Assembly (NCBI RefSeq): GCF_027942295.1
Contig: NZ_CP101416.1
Location: 3,706,501 to 3,770,500 of the forward strand
Direction of reading: 5' to 3'
From: Pseudanabaena sp. Chao 1811
Lineage (GTDB): Bacteria; Cyanobacteriota; Cyanobacteriia; Pseudanabaenales; Pseudanabaenaceae
Length of the DNA stretch: 64,000 nucleotides
The notes under the pieces were generated by a model. The model did not search any database. It saw nothing but the letters and a program-made list of their open reading frames with translations, and was not told where the DNA came from. The translations under genes were made by a program, and so were the position numbers. Shown here piece by piece: positions 26,047 through 34,473 of the stretch (position 1 is its first letter; every line of letters starts with the position of its first letter).

Positions 26047-27201
26047 TTATAATTTGTCTTGAACTGCCTGAGAAACAACTTCAGAAGCTCTACTACTAAA
26101 ACTAGTTAAACCACCCCAATCGGCTGTTGATAAATCTTCATCAAATGGATCTAATGATGAAATATCACGCACCTCAACACCATCTTCTTTTTGGTCGAAA
26201 TAATAAGTAGAAAATTTCTTGTTTTTGAGAATATTTTCAAAAAGCTCGGTAATCAGTGGTGATGGTTTTAAATCGAAAAGTTGATAGAGATATTTAACAT
26301 CAGAGTTATTATTCTGTAAGTTGCGAATTGCCCAAACTGCTTCTAAAAGAACAGGTGAATGTGTCGAAATAAGTAAACGATAACCTCGGTGTAAAAGCTC
26401 TAAACACATCAAAATAACTGACAAAATTGCACGAGGATGCAAACCCATTTCTGGTTCTTCAATAACTACAAAATCGATATCAGGTTTCTTTGAATCCTCT
26501 AATACGGGCATTAGCCAATAAAGACCTAGGAGTAAAGGCATAAATTCTCTTTGCCCAGCCGACCAAGCCATAAATGGCAACAAATTACCATTAACATTAA
26601 TTTGAATGCGTTTACGCATCCCAACTGTATTTAATTCAACTTTAGCACCATGAAAAATACTTGCATTAATAGCATCACTTATATCTTGTCTGAGTTGTCC
26701 TGTTTGAGGAAAAACAGCGTTATCTTTATTAATAAATCCCTGTTGCATCAATAATTGTAGATGTTCACTAAATTGACGAACAACATAAGGATAGTCAATC
26801 GCAAAACTAGTAAATGAACGCGGCCATCCATTCTCAAGAGTCAACACACGTTGAGCAGGTACAAAAAATATACGTTCGGGATCACTACTGAGATAGCGAT
26901 TTTTTAATAATTCATCTAGAGGATTTCTTATGTTGTCACAAATTATTTCTGTACTGTCGCTCAGTAGATTACGCATTCCCTCGCCAAAATAAAGCTCACT
27001 GAAATTAGATACGTTCATATCCCAGTCATAGCCATATTTTAAAAGAGTATCTTTAATATTACTGATATCAAATAACAATTTTATGAGTTGTAATAAAATG
27101 CTTTTCCCTGTAGCTTGCGCTCCAACAAAAAGAGTTAGATCTCCAAAATCTATATTTGCACTTTTAATTTGACCTAGATTTTTAATATTAAGCTGTGTCA
27201 T
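26047..27201 (-). CDS. OLD/RecF-like AAA-family ATPase
   Basis: A 384-aa ABC-type ATPase of the SMC/RecF/OLD class: N-terminal LNIKNLGQIKSANIDFGDLT, Walker A GAQATGKS (about residues 27-34), signature-like WSAGQRE (about 218), Walker B VVIEEPEMGLHP (about 245) and H-loop ISTHSP. There is no Toprim domain, so the nuclease activity would have to come from its partner. ATG at 27201 gives the conserved N-terminus; a TTG at 27222 is an alternative. It sits 31 bp after hisC, with the nuclease-like gene 9 bp downstream. Such ATPase-plus-effector pairs are common in phage defence. Confidence 0.85.
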   Translation of the reverse strand: MTQLNIKNLGQIKSANIDFGDLTLFVGAQATGKSILLQLIKLLFDISNIKDTLLKYGYDWDMNVSNFSELYFGEGMRNLLSDSTEIICDNIRNPLDELLKNRYLSSDPERIFFVPAQRVLTLENGWPRSFTSFAIDYPYVVRQFSEHLQLLMQQGFINKDNAVFPQTGQLRQDISDAINASIFHGAKVELNTVGMRKRIQINVNGNLLPFMAWSAGQREFMPLLLGLYWLMPVLEDSKKPDIDFVVIEEPEMGLHPRAILSVILMCLELLHRGYRLLISTHSPVLLEAVWAIRNLQNNNSDVKYLYQLFDLKPSPLITELFENILKNKKFSTYYFDQKEDGVEVRDISSLDPFDEDLSTADWGGLTSFSSRASEVVSQAVQDKL

Positions 27202-27232
27202 AAGAATTAGCTCATACGTCAATTAGAAAATG

Positions 27233-28279
27233 CTAGAGGATAGATAAAAGATCGATTAGAGCCTGATTTTGTTCGTCAGTACCAACGGTAATGCGGAGCT
27301 TATCAGCTAGCCCTGCTTGATTGAAATAGCGGACTAAAATGCCAGATTCTTTGAGTTTTAAATAAATCTCTTCGGCGTTGCCTTTGGGTGGAGTGGCAAG
27401 CACAAAATTGCCGTGGGACTCTAGTACGGTATAGTCGAGATTTTTGAGAGCTAAAGTAAGTTTAGTCCGTGAGGTTTTGACTTTTTCGGCATTGGTAGTT
27501 TTGTATTCTTGATCGCGCATGGCAGCAGTACCGACTGCGATCGCTACGGCATCAATGTTATAGCTATCCTTGACCTTAAATAGCCCAGACAGAAGCTTGG
27601 GATTAGCAATGCCAAAGCCTAGACGCAACCCTGCAAGAGAATAACCTTTGGACAAAGTGCGTAATACGATTACGTTGTCAAATTCTTGCACTAAGGGCAA
27701 AGCCGAGTATTCTGCAAAATCGACATAGGCTTCATCGATCGCCACAATACCTGAAACTCTTTTTGCCAATTGGCGCAAATCATCAAGAGGAACGGCATGA
27801 CCCGATGGACTATTGGGTGAAGCAATAAAAGTTACTGCGCCATTTGCCGCTACAAGTTCATCAATGGGCAACTGAAAATTTTCACCATAGGGGACTTCTA
27901 CGGTTTCCGATGGTTGCATTGCTGCAAGGGTGCGATATAACACATAGGTTGGCATCGGATAAACCACCTTGCGATCGCGACCTTCCGCACAAGCCCTGAT
28001 CAAAATATTTAAAACATCATCACTGCCATTGCCCACAATCACCCAATCTGTAGGCACACTGAAAGCATCACTTACCGCTTGACAAAATTCATGGGCGAAA
28101 GGGTCGGGATAGCGCCGCAATGAATCACTATCGATAGTTTGCAAGGCGGCGATCGCCTTTGGTGAGGGTGGATAGGGATTTTCGTTAGTATTCAGTTTGA
28201 TAACTTTAATCCCCGACTTGGGTTGTTCCCCAGGAACATAGCCAGTCATCGCATCGATAGCAGGGCGGAAGTAGCTCAT
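27233..28279 (-). CDS. hisC: Histidinol-phosphate aminotransferase
   Basis: PLP enzyme of histidine synthesis, converting imidazole-acetol phosphate to histidinol phosphate. 348 aa, fold-type I. Visible: KLNTNENPYPPSPKA substrate loop (residues 27-41), GNGSDDVLN, ASPNSPSGHAVP, DEAYVDFAEY and the PLP lysine in RTLSKGYSLAGLRLGF. Family members can also act on aromatic amino acids. The ATPase module follows directly on the same strand. Confidence 0.93.
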   Translation of the reverse strand: MSYFRPAIDAMTGYVPGEQPKSGIKVIKLNTNENPYPPSPKAIAALQTIDSDSLRRYPDPFAHEFCQAVSDAFSVPTDWVIVGNGSDDVLNILIRACAEGRDRKVVYPMPTYVLYRTLAAMQPSETVEVPYGENFQLPIDELVAANGAVTFIASPNSPSGHAVPLDDLRQLAKRVSGIVAIDEAYVDFAEYSALPLVQEFDNVIVLRTLSKGYSLAGLRLGFGIANPKLLSGLFKVKDSYNIDAVAIAVGTAAMRDQEYKTTNAEKVKTSRTKLTLALKNLDYTVLESHGNFVLATPPKGNAEEIYLKLKESGILVRYFNQAGLADKLRITVGTDEQNQALIDLLSIL

Positions 28280-28330
28280 AACGCAGAGTGAAATTTATGT
28301 CAGGTTTACCATTGTATCGCAATCACCATT

Positions 28331-28365
28331 AAGTAAAAGGGGGCGCTTTGCGCCCCCTTTTACTT
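28331..28365. terminator. Hairpin (TTT loop) behind rbcR
   Basis: Perfect 16-bp arms (28331-28346, 28350-28365), 5 bp beyond the rbcR stop and upstream of hisC. Confidence 0.8.
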
Positions 28366-28369
28366 ATTA

Positions 28370-29296
28370 CTAAGCCTTGTCTCGAAATATTGGTAGAACT
28401 TCGTTACAAAAAGCCTCCGTTGCCTTAGACCGATAGCGATTGGGATTACGAATTTGTAACAACATGCGCTTAATTACGACCCCATCAATCCTGACCTGCT
28501 GCAAAGCTCCCATTTGCAGTTCCTTTTCGATCGCCGTCACTGACAAAAATGCTGCCCCCAAACCCGCCTGTACCGCATTTTTAATCGCTTCTATCGAATT
28601 TAGCTCCATCGCGATTTCTAACTGACGGGGATCAACGCCGCTATCTAACAACACCCGATCAATCGCCTTACGAATGGTTGACTGCGAGTCTAGGGTAATA
28701 AATTGCAGCTTATATAACTCATCAATGGGCAATGCCCCGACCTGTGCTAAAGCATGAGAAGTTGGTAGAATTAGCGCTAGCTCATCTTCAGCATAGGGGG
28801 TAACCTCTAAAGAATCCACCAAATCCGCAGGAATCTCGCCACCAATAATTGCCAAGTCTACTTGCCCATTCGCAACACTCCAAGCCGTTCGCCTTGTAGA
28901 ATGGACATGGAGTTGTACCGAGACTTCAGGGTATTTTTTACGAAATAAACCAATCATTTGTGGTATTAGATAGGTTCCAGTTGTTTGACTAGCACCTATA
29001 ATTAGAGTCCCACCATTGAGATTTTGTAAGTCATCAATGGCACGGCAAGTTTCCTGACAAAGGCTTAAAATGCGATCGCCATAGGAAAGTAACAACTGTC
29101 CAGCCTCCGTCAACTGTGCCCTTCTGCCCCCGCGATCGAACAAAGGTACATCTAGCTGTCGTTCTAGATGTTGGACTTGCAAGCTAACGGCGGGTTGAGA
29201 CACATAAAGGCTATCGGCGGCGCGTTTAAAGCTACCTTCAGCAGCGATCGCCTTGAGAATGCGTAATTGGTCTAGGGTGAACGGTATGTCGATCAT
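28370..29296 (-). CDS. rbcR: LysR-type regulator RbcR (Ycf30)
   Basis: A LysR regulator, about 308 aa, closely following the RbcR/Ycf30 pattern of cyanobacteria and plastids that activates Rubisco and carbon-uptake genes. N-terminal winged helix: [40 protein letters not shown]. The effector domain follows from [17 protein letters not shown]. The start at 29296 ([11 protein letters not shown]) fits homologues; an earlier ATG at 29332 would overlap the divergent gene that starts at 29316. Only 19 bp separate the two start codons. Confidence 0.9.
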   Translation of the reverse strand: MIDIPFTLDQLRILKAIAAEGSFKRAADSLYVSQPAVSLQVQHLERQLDVPLFDRGGRRAQLTEAGQLLLSYGDRILSLCQETCRAIDDLQNLNGGTLIIGASQTTGTYLIPQMIGLFRKKYPEVSVQLHVHSTRRTAWSVANGQVDLAIIGGEIPADLVDSLEVTPYAEDELALILPTSHALAQVGALPIDELYKLQFITLDSQSTIRKAIDRVLLDSGVDPRQLEIAMELNSIEAIKNAVQAGLGAAFLSVTAIEKELQMGALQQVRIDGVVIKRMLLQIRNPNRYRSKATEAFCNEVLPIFRDKA

Positions 29297-29315
29297 AGAA
29301 GCAGCGTGAGAAAAG

Positions 29316-30299
29316 ATGAGTCGGGAGGTCATTCAGGATTTTTTGAATTTAGCAGGAGTTGTGGGGATCGCCCTCACAAACCGCCGTATGCGCCCCTATT
29401 TTTACGGACTAGATACCGTATTAGATAGGACTAAACAAGCATTAGGTCAGGGAGTGCTGCAAGTTGTCGAAAACTTACCAGAAGGATTTGAATCCTTTGA
29501 GTTTCACTTTGCAGGTCATATTGTATTTATCTACAAACTGACGCATGGGTTAGTACTGCTAGTACTTACAGATAGTGAGCTTGCATCAGTCGAGTATCGG
29601 CGCTGTATTACCAAAATCAAATATCTGATCGAAACAGATACATACAACACAGTCGCATACTTTAAGCTCTTATTAGGTTCGGTGACCCAGCAGTCTTTGC
29701 CAAGCACAAGTTGGACGGCAAATAGTACCAAAGTACCAGCCCAAGCAGCAGTGGCAGATAGTCCAGCCACCCATAACTTTACTAATCTCAAGCAATCTGC
29801 ACCACCTGCAAGTGCAAACGGACAAACTCAGCAGACAAATATAACTAAGCCAAGCACAACTAAGCCTCAAACACCTCCTGCATCATCTACAGCAGTACCA
29901 GTTAATAGTGCTGCTACTAATAAAGCTACTGATAGCCATACTAAGCAAGTATCAGCGAAAACTGGTACACAAGAGTATAAGTTAGATGAACTTTTATCGG
30001 CCTTAAACAAACTCAGCCACTTTACTACCCAATACCTTGGCAAGGTTGTTGTCACTAATTACTGGAAATCGAGCCGCCCAGACTCTACTTGGCTCCAAGA
30101 GTTTGAAGTTGATCGAAATGGACAAATAACTCATCCCAAGCAAAGTGCGATCGCCTGTACTCCAGAGCAACTTCAACAAATTCAGTCATGGGTTTCGGCA
30201 TATATCAAGCGATGTAAACAGGTAATTCGTAATTTTGATCAAATGCTCGAACAAGATTGTCTCGATAGTCGGCAAAAGCAGATCCTTACACCATCTTAA
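29316..30299 (+). CDS. Roadblock/LC7-like protein with disordered linker
   Basis: A 327-aa protein. Residues 1-125 resemble a roadblock/LC7 fold ([20 protein letters not shown] ... [12 protein letters not shown]), a module often used with small GTPases or as a dimer platform. A long Ala/Pro/Thr/Gln linker (about 130-220) leads to a conserved-looking C-terminal domain ([20 protein letters not shown] ... [15 protein letters not shown]). It starts 19 bp from the divergent rbcR and precedes the ferredoxin/V4R genes by 110 bp, so it may head that operon. The precise role is unknown. Confidence 0.7.
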   Translation: MSREVIQDFLNLAGVVGIALTNRRMRPYFYGLDTVLDRTKQALGQGVLQVVENLPEGFESFEFHFAGHIVFIYKLTHGLVLLVLTDSELASVEYRRCITKIKYLIETDTYNTVAYFKLLLGSVTQQSLPSTSWTANSTKVPAQAAVADSPATHNFTNLKQSAPPASANGQTQQTNITKPSTTKPQTPPASSTAVPVNSAATNKATDSHTKQVSAKTGTQEYKLDELLSALNKLSHFTTQYLGKVVVTNYWKSSRPDSTWLQEFEVDRNGQITHPKQSAIACTPEQLQQIQSWVSAYIKRCKQVIRNFDQMLEQDCLDSRQKQILTPS

Positions 30300-30410
30300 T
30301 TAGGCTTAACAATTCTAAGCAATTTGGCGGGAAGTACTCTACGCATAGACATTAAATGCGTTAAACTAGCCTTTAATATTAAGGGGAACCATCGCAGAGG
30401 CAAGCTAAAA

Positions 30411-30905
30411 ATGGCTAAGCGTGTAAGAATTGAGCCTATTGCTCAGACAGCAGATATTGCAACAAATGGTGCATTGCTCTCTGGATTAATGGGGGACGAG
30501 CTACATATTTTGAAAGAATGCGGCGGACGTGGCATGTGTGCGACCTGCCACGTTTATATTCAGGAAGGAATGTCTTCACTTAGCCCAATGGGTAAGCGTG
30601 AGCAGCGTACTTTAGAAGTAATTACTACCTGTAAACCTAACTCTCGGCTTGCTTGTCAGGCTAAGGTTATGGGTGAAGGAATTGTGGTTGAACTGCCTAT
30701 CGGTATGTATGTCCAATCGATTCAGGACATTGAAGCGCTGATTGGACGACGCTGTGAAAAACCACTACTTAGCCCGATCACAGGTCAGACATTGGTAGAG
30801 GTGGGACAGCTAATTACGCGATCAGTAGTGCGTCAGTTGGAAAATACCAACTTTAGTGTTGGTGAGCAATTGGCAAACACCAAAAGAGCTGATATTTTCG
30901 AGTAA
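30411..30905 (+). CDS. [2Fe-2S] ferredoxin with C-terminal extension (Pap-operon type, slr0148-like)
   Basis: A 164-aa protein. Residues 1-95 are a [2Fe-2S] ferredoxin: ligands in CGGRGMCATC (Cys-x5-Cys-x2-Cys) and SRLACQAKV. About 70 extra residues (YVQSIQDIEALIGRRCEKPL ... SVGEQLANTKRADIFE) are unusual for a simple carrier. ATG at 30411 (MAKRVRIEPIAQ) gives a proper N-terminus; frame upstream uses only a TTG. Its position just before two V4R genes matches my recollection of the Synechocystis slr0144-slr0152 operon, where such ferredoxins are tied to photosystem II assembly. Confidence 0.82.
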   Translation: MAKRVRIEPIAQTADIATNGALLSGLMGDELHILKECGGRGMCATCHVYIQEGMSSLSPMGKREQRTLEVITTCKPNSRLACQAKVMGEGIVVELPIGMYVQSIQDIEALIGRRCEKPLLSPITGQTLVEVGQLITRSVVRQLENTNFSVGEQLANTKRADIFE

Positions 30906-31005
30906 AAATAGTCGCATGACTAAAAGTATTTCTTTACACTCAACAACCTTAACTACTAATACTAGTTTTGATCTCAATAATTTTTTGGATTAGGAGTATT
31001 TACTT

Positions 31006-31686
31006 ATGACTGTTGCCGTAGATCATCCAAATATTGCAGCCAAGCACAAAAGAAAAAATAATCATTACAGTCTGCAAGATTTTTTCCTGCCTAATTTTGA
31101 AAAAGGAATCATTGAAGACTGGAATGGGTTGAGAAATATCTTCACTAGTGAAGACTTTATCATTGGACTACAAGAGGGGCTAGAAGATGAAGTGGGTGAC
31201 GCTTCAGCAGCAGTTATGTATTCGATTGGTTGTGAGTGGGGCTTGCAAGATGCACTATTTTTTACCAAGTGGTTTGAAAGGGATTTTGGGCGCAGTATTC
31301 GCCAGACTAATTTGCCCTTCTTGTTAGAAACTTGGTGGTGGCCCTTTACCTCGCAGGGTTGGGGACGGTGGCAAGTGGATATGAGCGATCGCAAGCAGGG
31401 CTTTATGTTTATTAGCGTGTTTGACTCGGCGGTTGCCCGTAGTCTTGGCGATGTCGGTAAACCCGTTTGCCATTTGTATGCGGGTTTATTTTCAGGATTC
31501 TTTACCCATCTCGTGAATAAAGAACTAGAGTGTATCGAGATCCAATGCTATTCCATGGGCGAAAACTACTGTAAATTCTTGCTTGGTGGCAAAAATCGCA
31601 TTGATGCAGCCTCATTCTGGCTCAATGAAGGCGCAACAACTCGTGACATCGAAGGACGTTTGCGAAATGGAGAATTTCTAAAATGA
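31006..31686 (+). CDS. V4R (4-vinyl reductase) domain protein, slr0147-like
   Basis: A 226-aa soluble protein. The C-terminal half is a V4R domain (HLYAGLFSGFFTHLVNKELE, then IEIQCYSMGENYCKFLLGG), named after a small-molecule-binding domain in bacteriochlorophyll synthesis. Met/Cys-rich pattern C-YSMGENYC is the core. N-terminal 60 residues are family-specific. It overlaps the next gene by 4 bp (ATGA), showing translational coupling. Family function in cyanobacteria: photosystem II assembly support, inferred here from context; whether it binds a chlorophyll precursor is unknown. Confidence 0.82.
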   Translation: MTVAVDHPNIAAKHKRKNNHYSLQDFFLPNFEKGIIEDWNGLRNIFTSEDFIIGLQEGLEDEVGDASAAVMYSIGCEWGLQDALFFTKWFERDFGRSIRQTNLPFLLETWWWPFTSQGWGRWQVDMSDRKQGFMFISVFDSAVARSLGDVGKPVCHLYAGLFSGFFTHLVNKELECIEIQCYSMGENYCKFLLGGKNRIDAASFWLNEGATTRDIEGRLRNGEFLK

Positions 31687-31964
31687 ACAGTTCCGATTGG
31701 CGCTTACAGCCGTTACGCAGTTTTTGGCAAGGTGTAAATTGGGAAAATCAAGTGCTTGCCCCAGTCATTGTCAATACTCAAAATGGTAGCTATCCAACTT
31801 TGAGTTTATTGATGCCCGTAAGGCAATATTTCCGAGCGATCGCTTGGAATGGAGTTCCTGAAATTGCCGCCACAAGTCATGACTCTGCCCCCAGTGTTAA
31901 TACTGTTGATGACAATAGCGTTACTGTTGAAGATTTTCTAGATGATATTTCTAAATTCTTTTGA
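31683..31964 (+). CDS. Small conserved operon protein next to V4R
   Basis: A 93-aa protein with no recognised domain. The N-terminal 60 residues are Trp-rich and ordered (WRLQPLRSFWQGVNWENQVL); the tail is acidic and ends VTVEDFLDDISKFF, which could be a docking helix. It starts inside the stop of the upstream V4R gene (4-bp overlap), so it is translated with it. Likely the counterpart of one of the small slr0145/slr0146 proteins. Confidence 0.72.
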   Translation: MNSSDWRLQPLRSFWQGVNWENQVLAPVIVNTQNGSYPTLSLLMPVRQYFRAIAWNGVPEIAATSHDSAPSVNTVDDNSVTVEDFLDDISKFF

Positions 31965-32108
31965 ACTAAGTCATTTAGAAGGTTAGCCGTTGCTGGGTGA
32001 AACACAAAAAATCTTCTTGATTTCTCACTTTAGATTTAGACACTTAACATCTACCTGTTGCTACTTTGCTTAGGAAATAAAATCTCAATAATTCTCACCG
32101 TAAGAACT

Positions 32109-32567
32109 ATGATTCCGAAGATTCAAGAATTAATTAACCAAGCGCAGGATCGATATCTTGCATCGGACGAGCTTGGACTCATGGAAAGCTATGTGAGTTC
32201 ATTACCCGATCGCCTTAAACTCTATAAACTAATCCGCGATCGTGAAATTGATATTTTGCAAAGCGTTGCCGATCAAGTGCAATCAGAACTACCCAATGTA
32301 GCGGTAGAAGATCTAGAAGTTGGCATCAAAAATCTTGTTCTAGTTCTACGCTATAGCTCAATGGCAATGTTATTAAATGACGAAAACTTTTTAAAAGAAA
32401 GGTTGCTCAGTTGGTTAGAAGGAATCATGTCCATGCGCGATATGCGCCGCCTCAATGATGCTCTCTACAAATTGCTCAATCAAGTACTGCGCCAACAGTT
32501 TAGCCCTAATCAACTAGCCCTCCTTCAGCCTTTGATTACTGCCGCCCAAGTCACGCTAATTTACTAG
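32109..32567 (+). CDS. Phycobiliprotein-like helical protein lacking bilin Cys
   Basis: A 152-aa all-helical protein. The pattern VEVGIKN-type (DLEVGIKNLVLVLRYSSMAM), then LLNDENFLKERLLSWLEG, parallels the central helices of allophycocyanin/phycocyanin subunits (LRYxxYA ... GDxxxLxxRxL). It has no cysteine, so it cannot bind a phycobilin covalently. ATG at 32109 is used; only a TTG lies further upstream. It ends 13 bp before the second V4R gene. A role as a globin-fold chaperone or adaptor at the photosystem or phycobilisome is inference. Confidence 0.72.
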   Translation: MIPKIQELINQAQDRYLASDELGLMESYVSSLPDRLKLYKLIRDREIDILQSVADQVQSELPNVAVEDLEVGIKNLVLVLRYSSMAMLLNDENFLKERLLSWLEGIMSMRDMRRLNDALYKLLNQVLRQQFSPNQLALLQPLITAAQVTLIY

Positions 32568-32580
32568 GAGACTAACTAAC

Positions 32581-33237
32581 ATGATTTCTGTCGCCGATCT
32601 CATTAAAGAAAATCGCATCCCTGCCAATTTCTTTGACTACAATGCCTATGTTAAGGGAGATCTGGAAATTGGACTATTAGAAAATCGTCGAGGCGATCGC
32701 CTATTAGCGGTTCCTGACACTTTAATCTCTTCACTCTATGCAGGCTTAGCTAAGGAGACAGGACAAGCATCAAGACTAGTACTATTTAACTGTGGTAAAT
32801 GGTGGGGCAAAAACTTTTATACAAGATTTACGGAGTCCCTTGAAGAATATTATTCCCAGACCTTAGCTGAGATGGATATGATCACCTTCATACAAAGCTT
32901 AAAAGAATGTTGGAAAACCCACGGCTGGGGTAAGTTTGAGTTTGATCCGCAGCATCAAGCTCAAGGCTTTATTTTGATCAAGACCTACAACTCCCCCTAT
33001 GTCCGTAAGATTGCTGGTAATTCACTACCAACAGGTTATCTAGAGGCAGGTATTCTCACTTCATTTTTTACCCGCTTAACAGGGCGTGAGTTATTAGCAG
33101 TTCAAACAACCTGCGAATCCTTGGATGCTAGCCACAACACTTATATCATCGGCTTACCCGAAAGACTCCAAATTGTTGATTCATTCTTGAACGAAGGTTT
33201 AGATCACGCAACAATTTTACAAAGGCTACTCAAGTAA
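32581..33237 (+). CDS. V4R domain protein, slr0144-like
   Basis: A 218-aa paralogue of the V4R protein at 31.0 kb. The N-terminal half begins VADLIKENRIPANFFDYNAY; the V4R domain lies at about 150-200 (TGYLEAGILTSFFTRLTGRE, VQTTCESLDASHNTYIIGLP). The Cys pattern of the paralogue is not kept. It is the last gene of the run, 13 bp after the phycobiliprotein-like gene, and closed by a strong hairpin that overlaps its stop codon. Confidence 0.82.
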   Translation: MISVADLIKENRIPANFFDYNAYVKGDLEIGLLENRRGDRLLAVPDTLISSLYAGLAKETGQASRLVLFNCGKWWGKNFYTRFTESLEEYYSQTLAEMDMITFIQSLKECWKTHGWGKFEFDPQHQAQGFILIKTYNSPYVRKIAGNSLPTGYLEAGILTSFFTRLTGRELLAVQTTCESLDASHNTYIIGLPERLQIVDSFLNEGLDHATILQRLLK

Positions 33238-33270
33238 AAAGAAACCCGCATTGTGCGGGTTTCTTTTTAC
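33234..33270. terminator. Bidirectional terminator (TTG loop)
   Basis: Perfect 17-bp arms with A5/T5 in the arms, overlapping the V4R stop and 9 bp from the convergent PAM68 gene. Confidence 0.88.
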
Positions 33271-33278
33271 TTTTTGGA

Positions 33279-33797
33279 TTACTTTTTAGATTGCTGACCA
33301 GCTTTGACAAGTTGCTGTTGTGCCTTCCAAGATTCCTTTAAATACCCAAAGTTTTTGCTAAACTCTTCGCCGCCCCACCAGCTACCAACGCGCCCCTCAT
33401 CCCAAGAAGCGGAAATAGCACCGTAGCTGAGACCGACAACTCCCAAGCCTAAAAACAACATACTTACTAGCACCACTGCGGAGGTAGGCAACTCAAATAT
33501 ATGTCTGCTCACAATGATGTAGCTAACGACAAAGGTACTAATACCTAAGGCTGTAGGAATACCACAGAATAAAGCTGCCCGTCGAACAATCCGACGATTC
33601 ACTTCATCAGGAATACCTAAAGAATCATTTCGCTTAGGGGATGATTTTGTAGTCGTTTTGGTAGTACTTGTGTTGGGTTTCGAGTTACTTGTATTTGCCG
33701 CAGTAGGAGCAACAGGGGGCTTTTTAGTTTCCTTAGCTTTTGCTTTTTTACTACGATTATTTGGCTCGAAAGGGATACGTTCAGTTGGCTTACTCAC
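33279..33797 (-). CDS. PAM68-family photosystem II assembly protein
   Basis: A 172-aa membrane protein. A basic, Lys/Thr/Ser-rich N-terminus (1-60) is followed by the conserved core: IPDEVNRRIVRRAALFCGIP, two transmembrane helices (about 77-97 and 106-126) and the signature SYGAISASWDEGRVGSWWG. PAM68 (sll0933-type) binds early photosystem II intermediates and promotes CP47 or D1 handling. The start codon is GTG at 33797. It follows rpsO on the same strand and faces the V4R operon. Confidence 0.9.
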   Translation of the reverse strand: MSKPTERIPFEPNNRSKKAKAKETKKPPVAPTAANTSNSKPNTSTTKTTTKSSPKRNDSLGIPDEVNRRIVRRAALFCGIPTALGISTFVVSYIIVSRHIFELPTSAVVLVSMLFLGLGVVGLSYGAISASWDEGRVGSWWGGEEFSKNFGYLKESWKAQQQLVKAGQQSKK

Positions 33798-33828
33798 TTT
33801 TGTTCCTCACTAGCGCTAAAGAAGTTGT

Positions 33829-33859
33829 AATAGTATTCGTGTTTTGCACGAATACTATT
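33829..33859 (-). terminator. Hairpin behind rpsO
   Basis: Perfect 13-bp arms (33829-33841, 33847-33859) with a 5-nt loop, between rpsO and the PAM68 gene. Confidence 0.75.
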
Positions 33860-33865
33860 TAAAAA

Positions 33866-34135
33866 CTAGCCTCTTACACCCAAGCTTTGGATGAGTTGTT
33901 TGTAATGAGCGCGATCTTGATTACGAACATAAGCTAGCAAACGCTTACGTTGACCAATGATTTTGAGCAAACTACGACGAGAAGAGAAGTCCTTAGGATG
34001 TAGCTTGAGGTGAGTGGTCAACTGGTTGACGCGCTCGGTGAGCAATGCAACCTGAACATCAGAAGAACCAGTATCGGTAGGATGTTTTTGGTATTCGGAG
34101 AAAATTTCGAGCTTGCGTTCTTGCAAAAGTGCCAT
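33866..34135 (-). CDS. rpsO: 30S ribosomal protein S15
   Basis: An 89-aa primary rRNA-binding protein of the small-subunit platform. Recognisable motifs: EYQKHPTDTGSSDVQVALLT, HLKLHPKDFSSRRSLLKIIG and QRKRLLAYV. ATG at 34135 (MALLQERKLEIF) is the normal start; an upstream in-frame ATG at 34183 would add 16 unrelated residues. Confidence 0.97.
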   Translation of the reverse strand: MALLQERKLEIFSEYQKHPTDTGSSDVQVALLTERVNQLTTHLKLHPKDFSSRRSLLKIIGQRKRLLAYVRNQDRAHYKQLIQSLGVRG

Positions 34136-34428
34136 GATAAAAACTTGAACGTGTTTTGAGGTGGACGTGACTAAACCCGACAATCAACGCACTTAGGAGT
34201 TAGAGAGCGAGTACCCAAACTCACGATTGGGCATTCCTAGTTATTCCCATCTCTGGGTTTGCGCCACTTATCGAGAGCAATATGTTTGCTAACTCGACAG
34301 ATCGACTGCATAGGCGGTTTCCGTTTCTCAGTAGTCTCTGAGTAGGATGTATGGCGATCGCCAATTCTTTAAAGATATTAGCTTTCAGACAGACTAGCTT
34401 AACATGTTGACCACATATTTTTGTACGT
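34136..34428 (-). promoter_or_regulatory. Long rpsO upstream region, possible structured leader
   Basis: About 290 bp with no gene. On the minus strand it holds several short complementary blocks, for example CCCAA(N7)TTTGGG near 34212-34230 and repeated TAACTC/GAGTTA. It may include a 5' leader for S15 autoregulation plus the promoter; nothing here matches a named riboswitch. Confidence 0.35.
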
Positions 34429-34473
34429 CATTAAAAAATAAGGCGGTGCATTGCACCGCCTTATTTTTTAATG
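34429..34473. terminator. Strong hairpin (ATT loop) at the 3' end of a 41-aa gene
   Basis: Perfect 21-bp arms (34429-34449, 34453-34473) with A6/T6 in the arms; contains the stop codon of the small minus-strand gene. Confidence 0.85.

Noticed and set aside
34136-34183. Upstream start for rpsO adding 16 residues
   Set aside because: S15 homologues begin at MALLQERK-like sequence, matching 34135.
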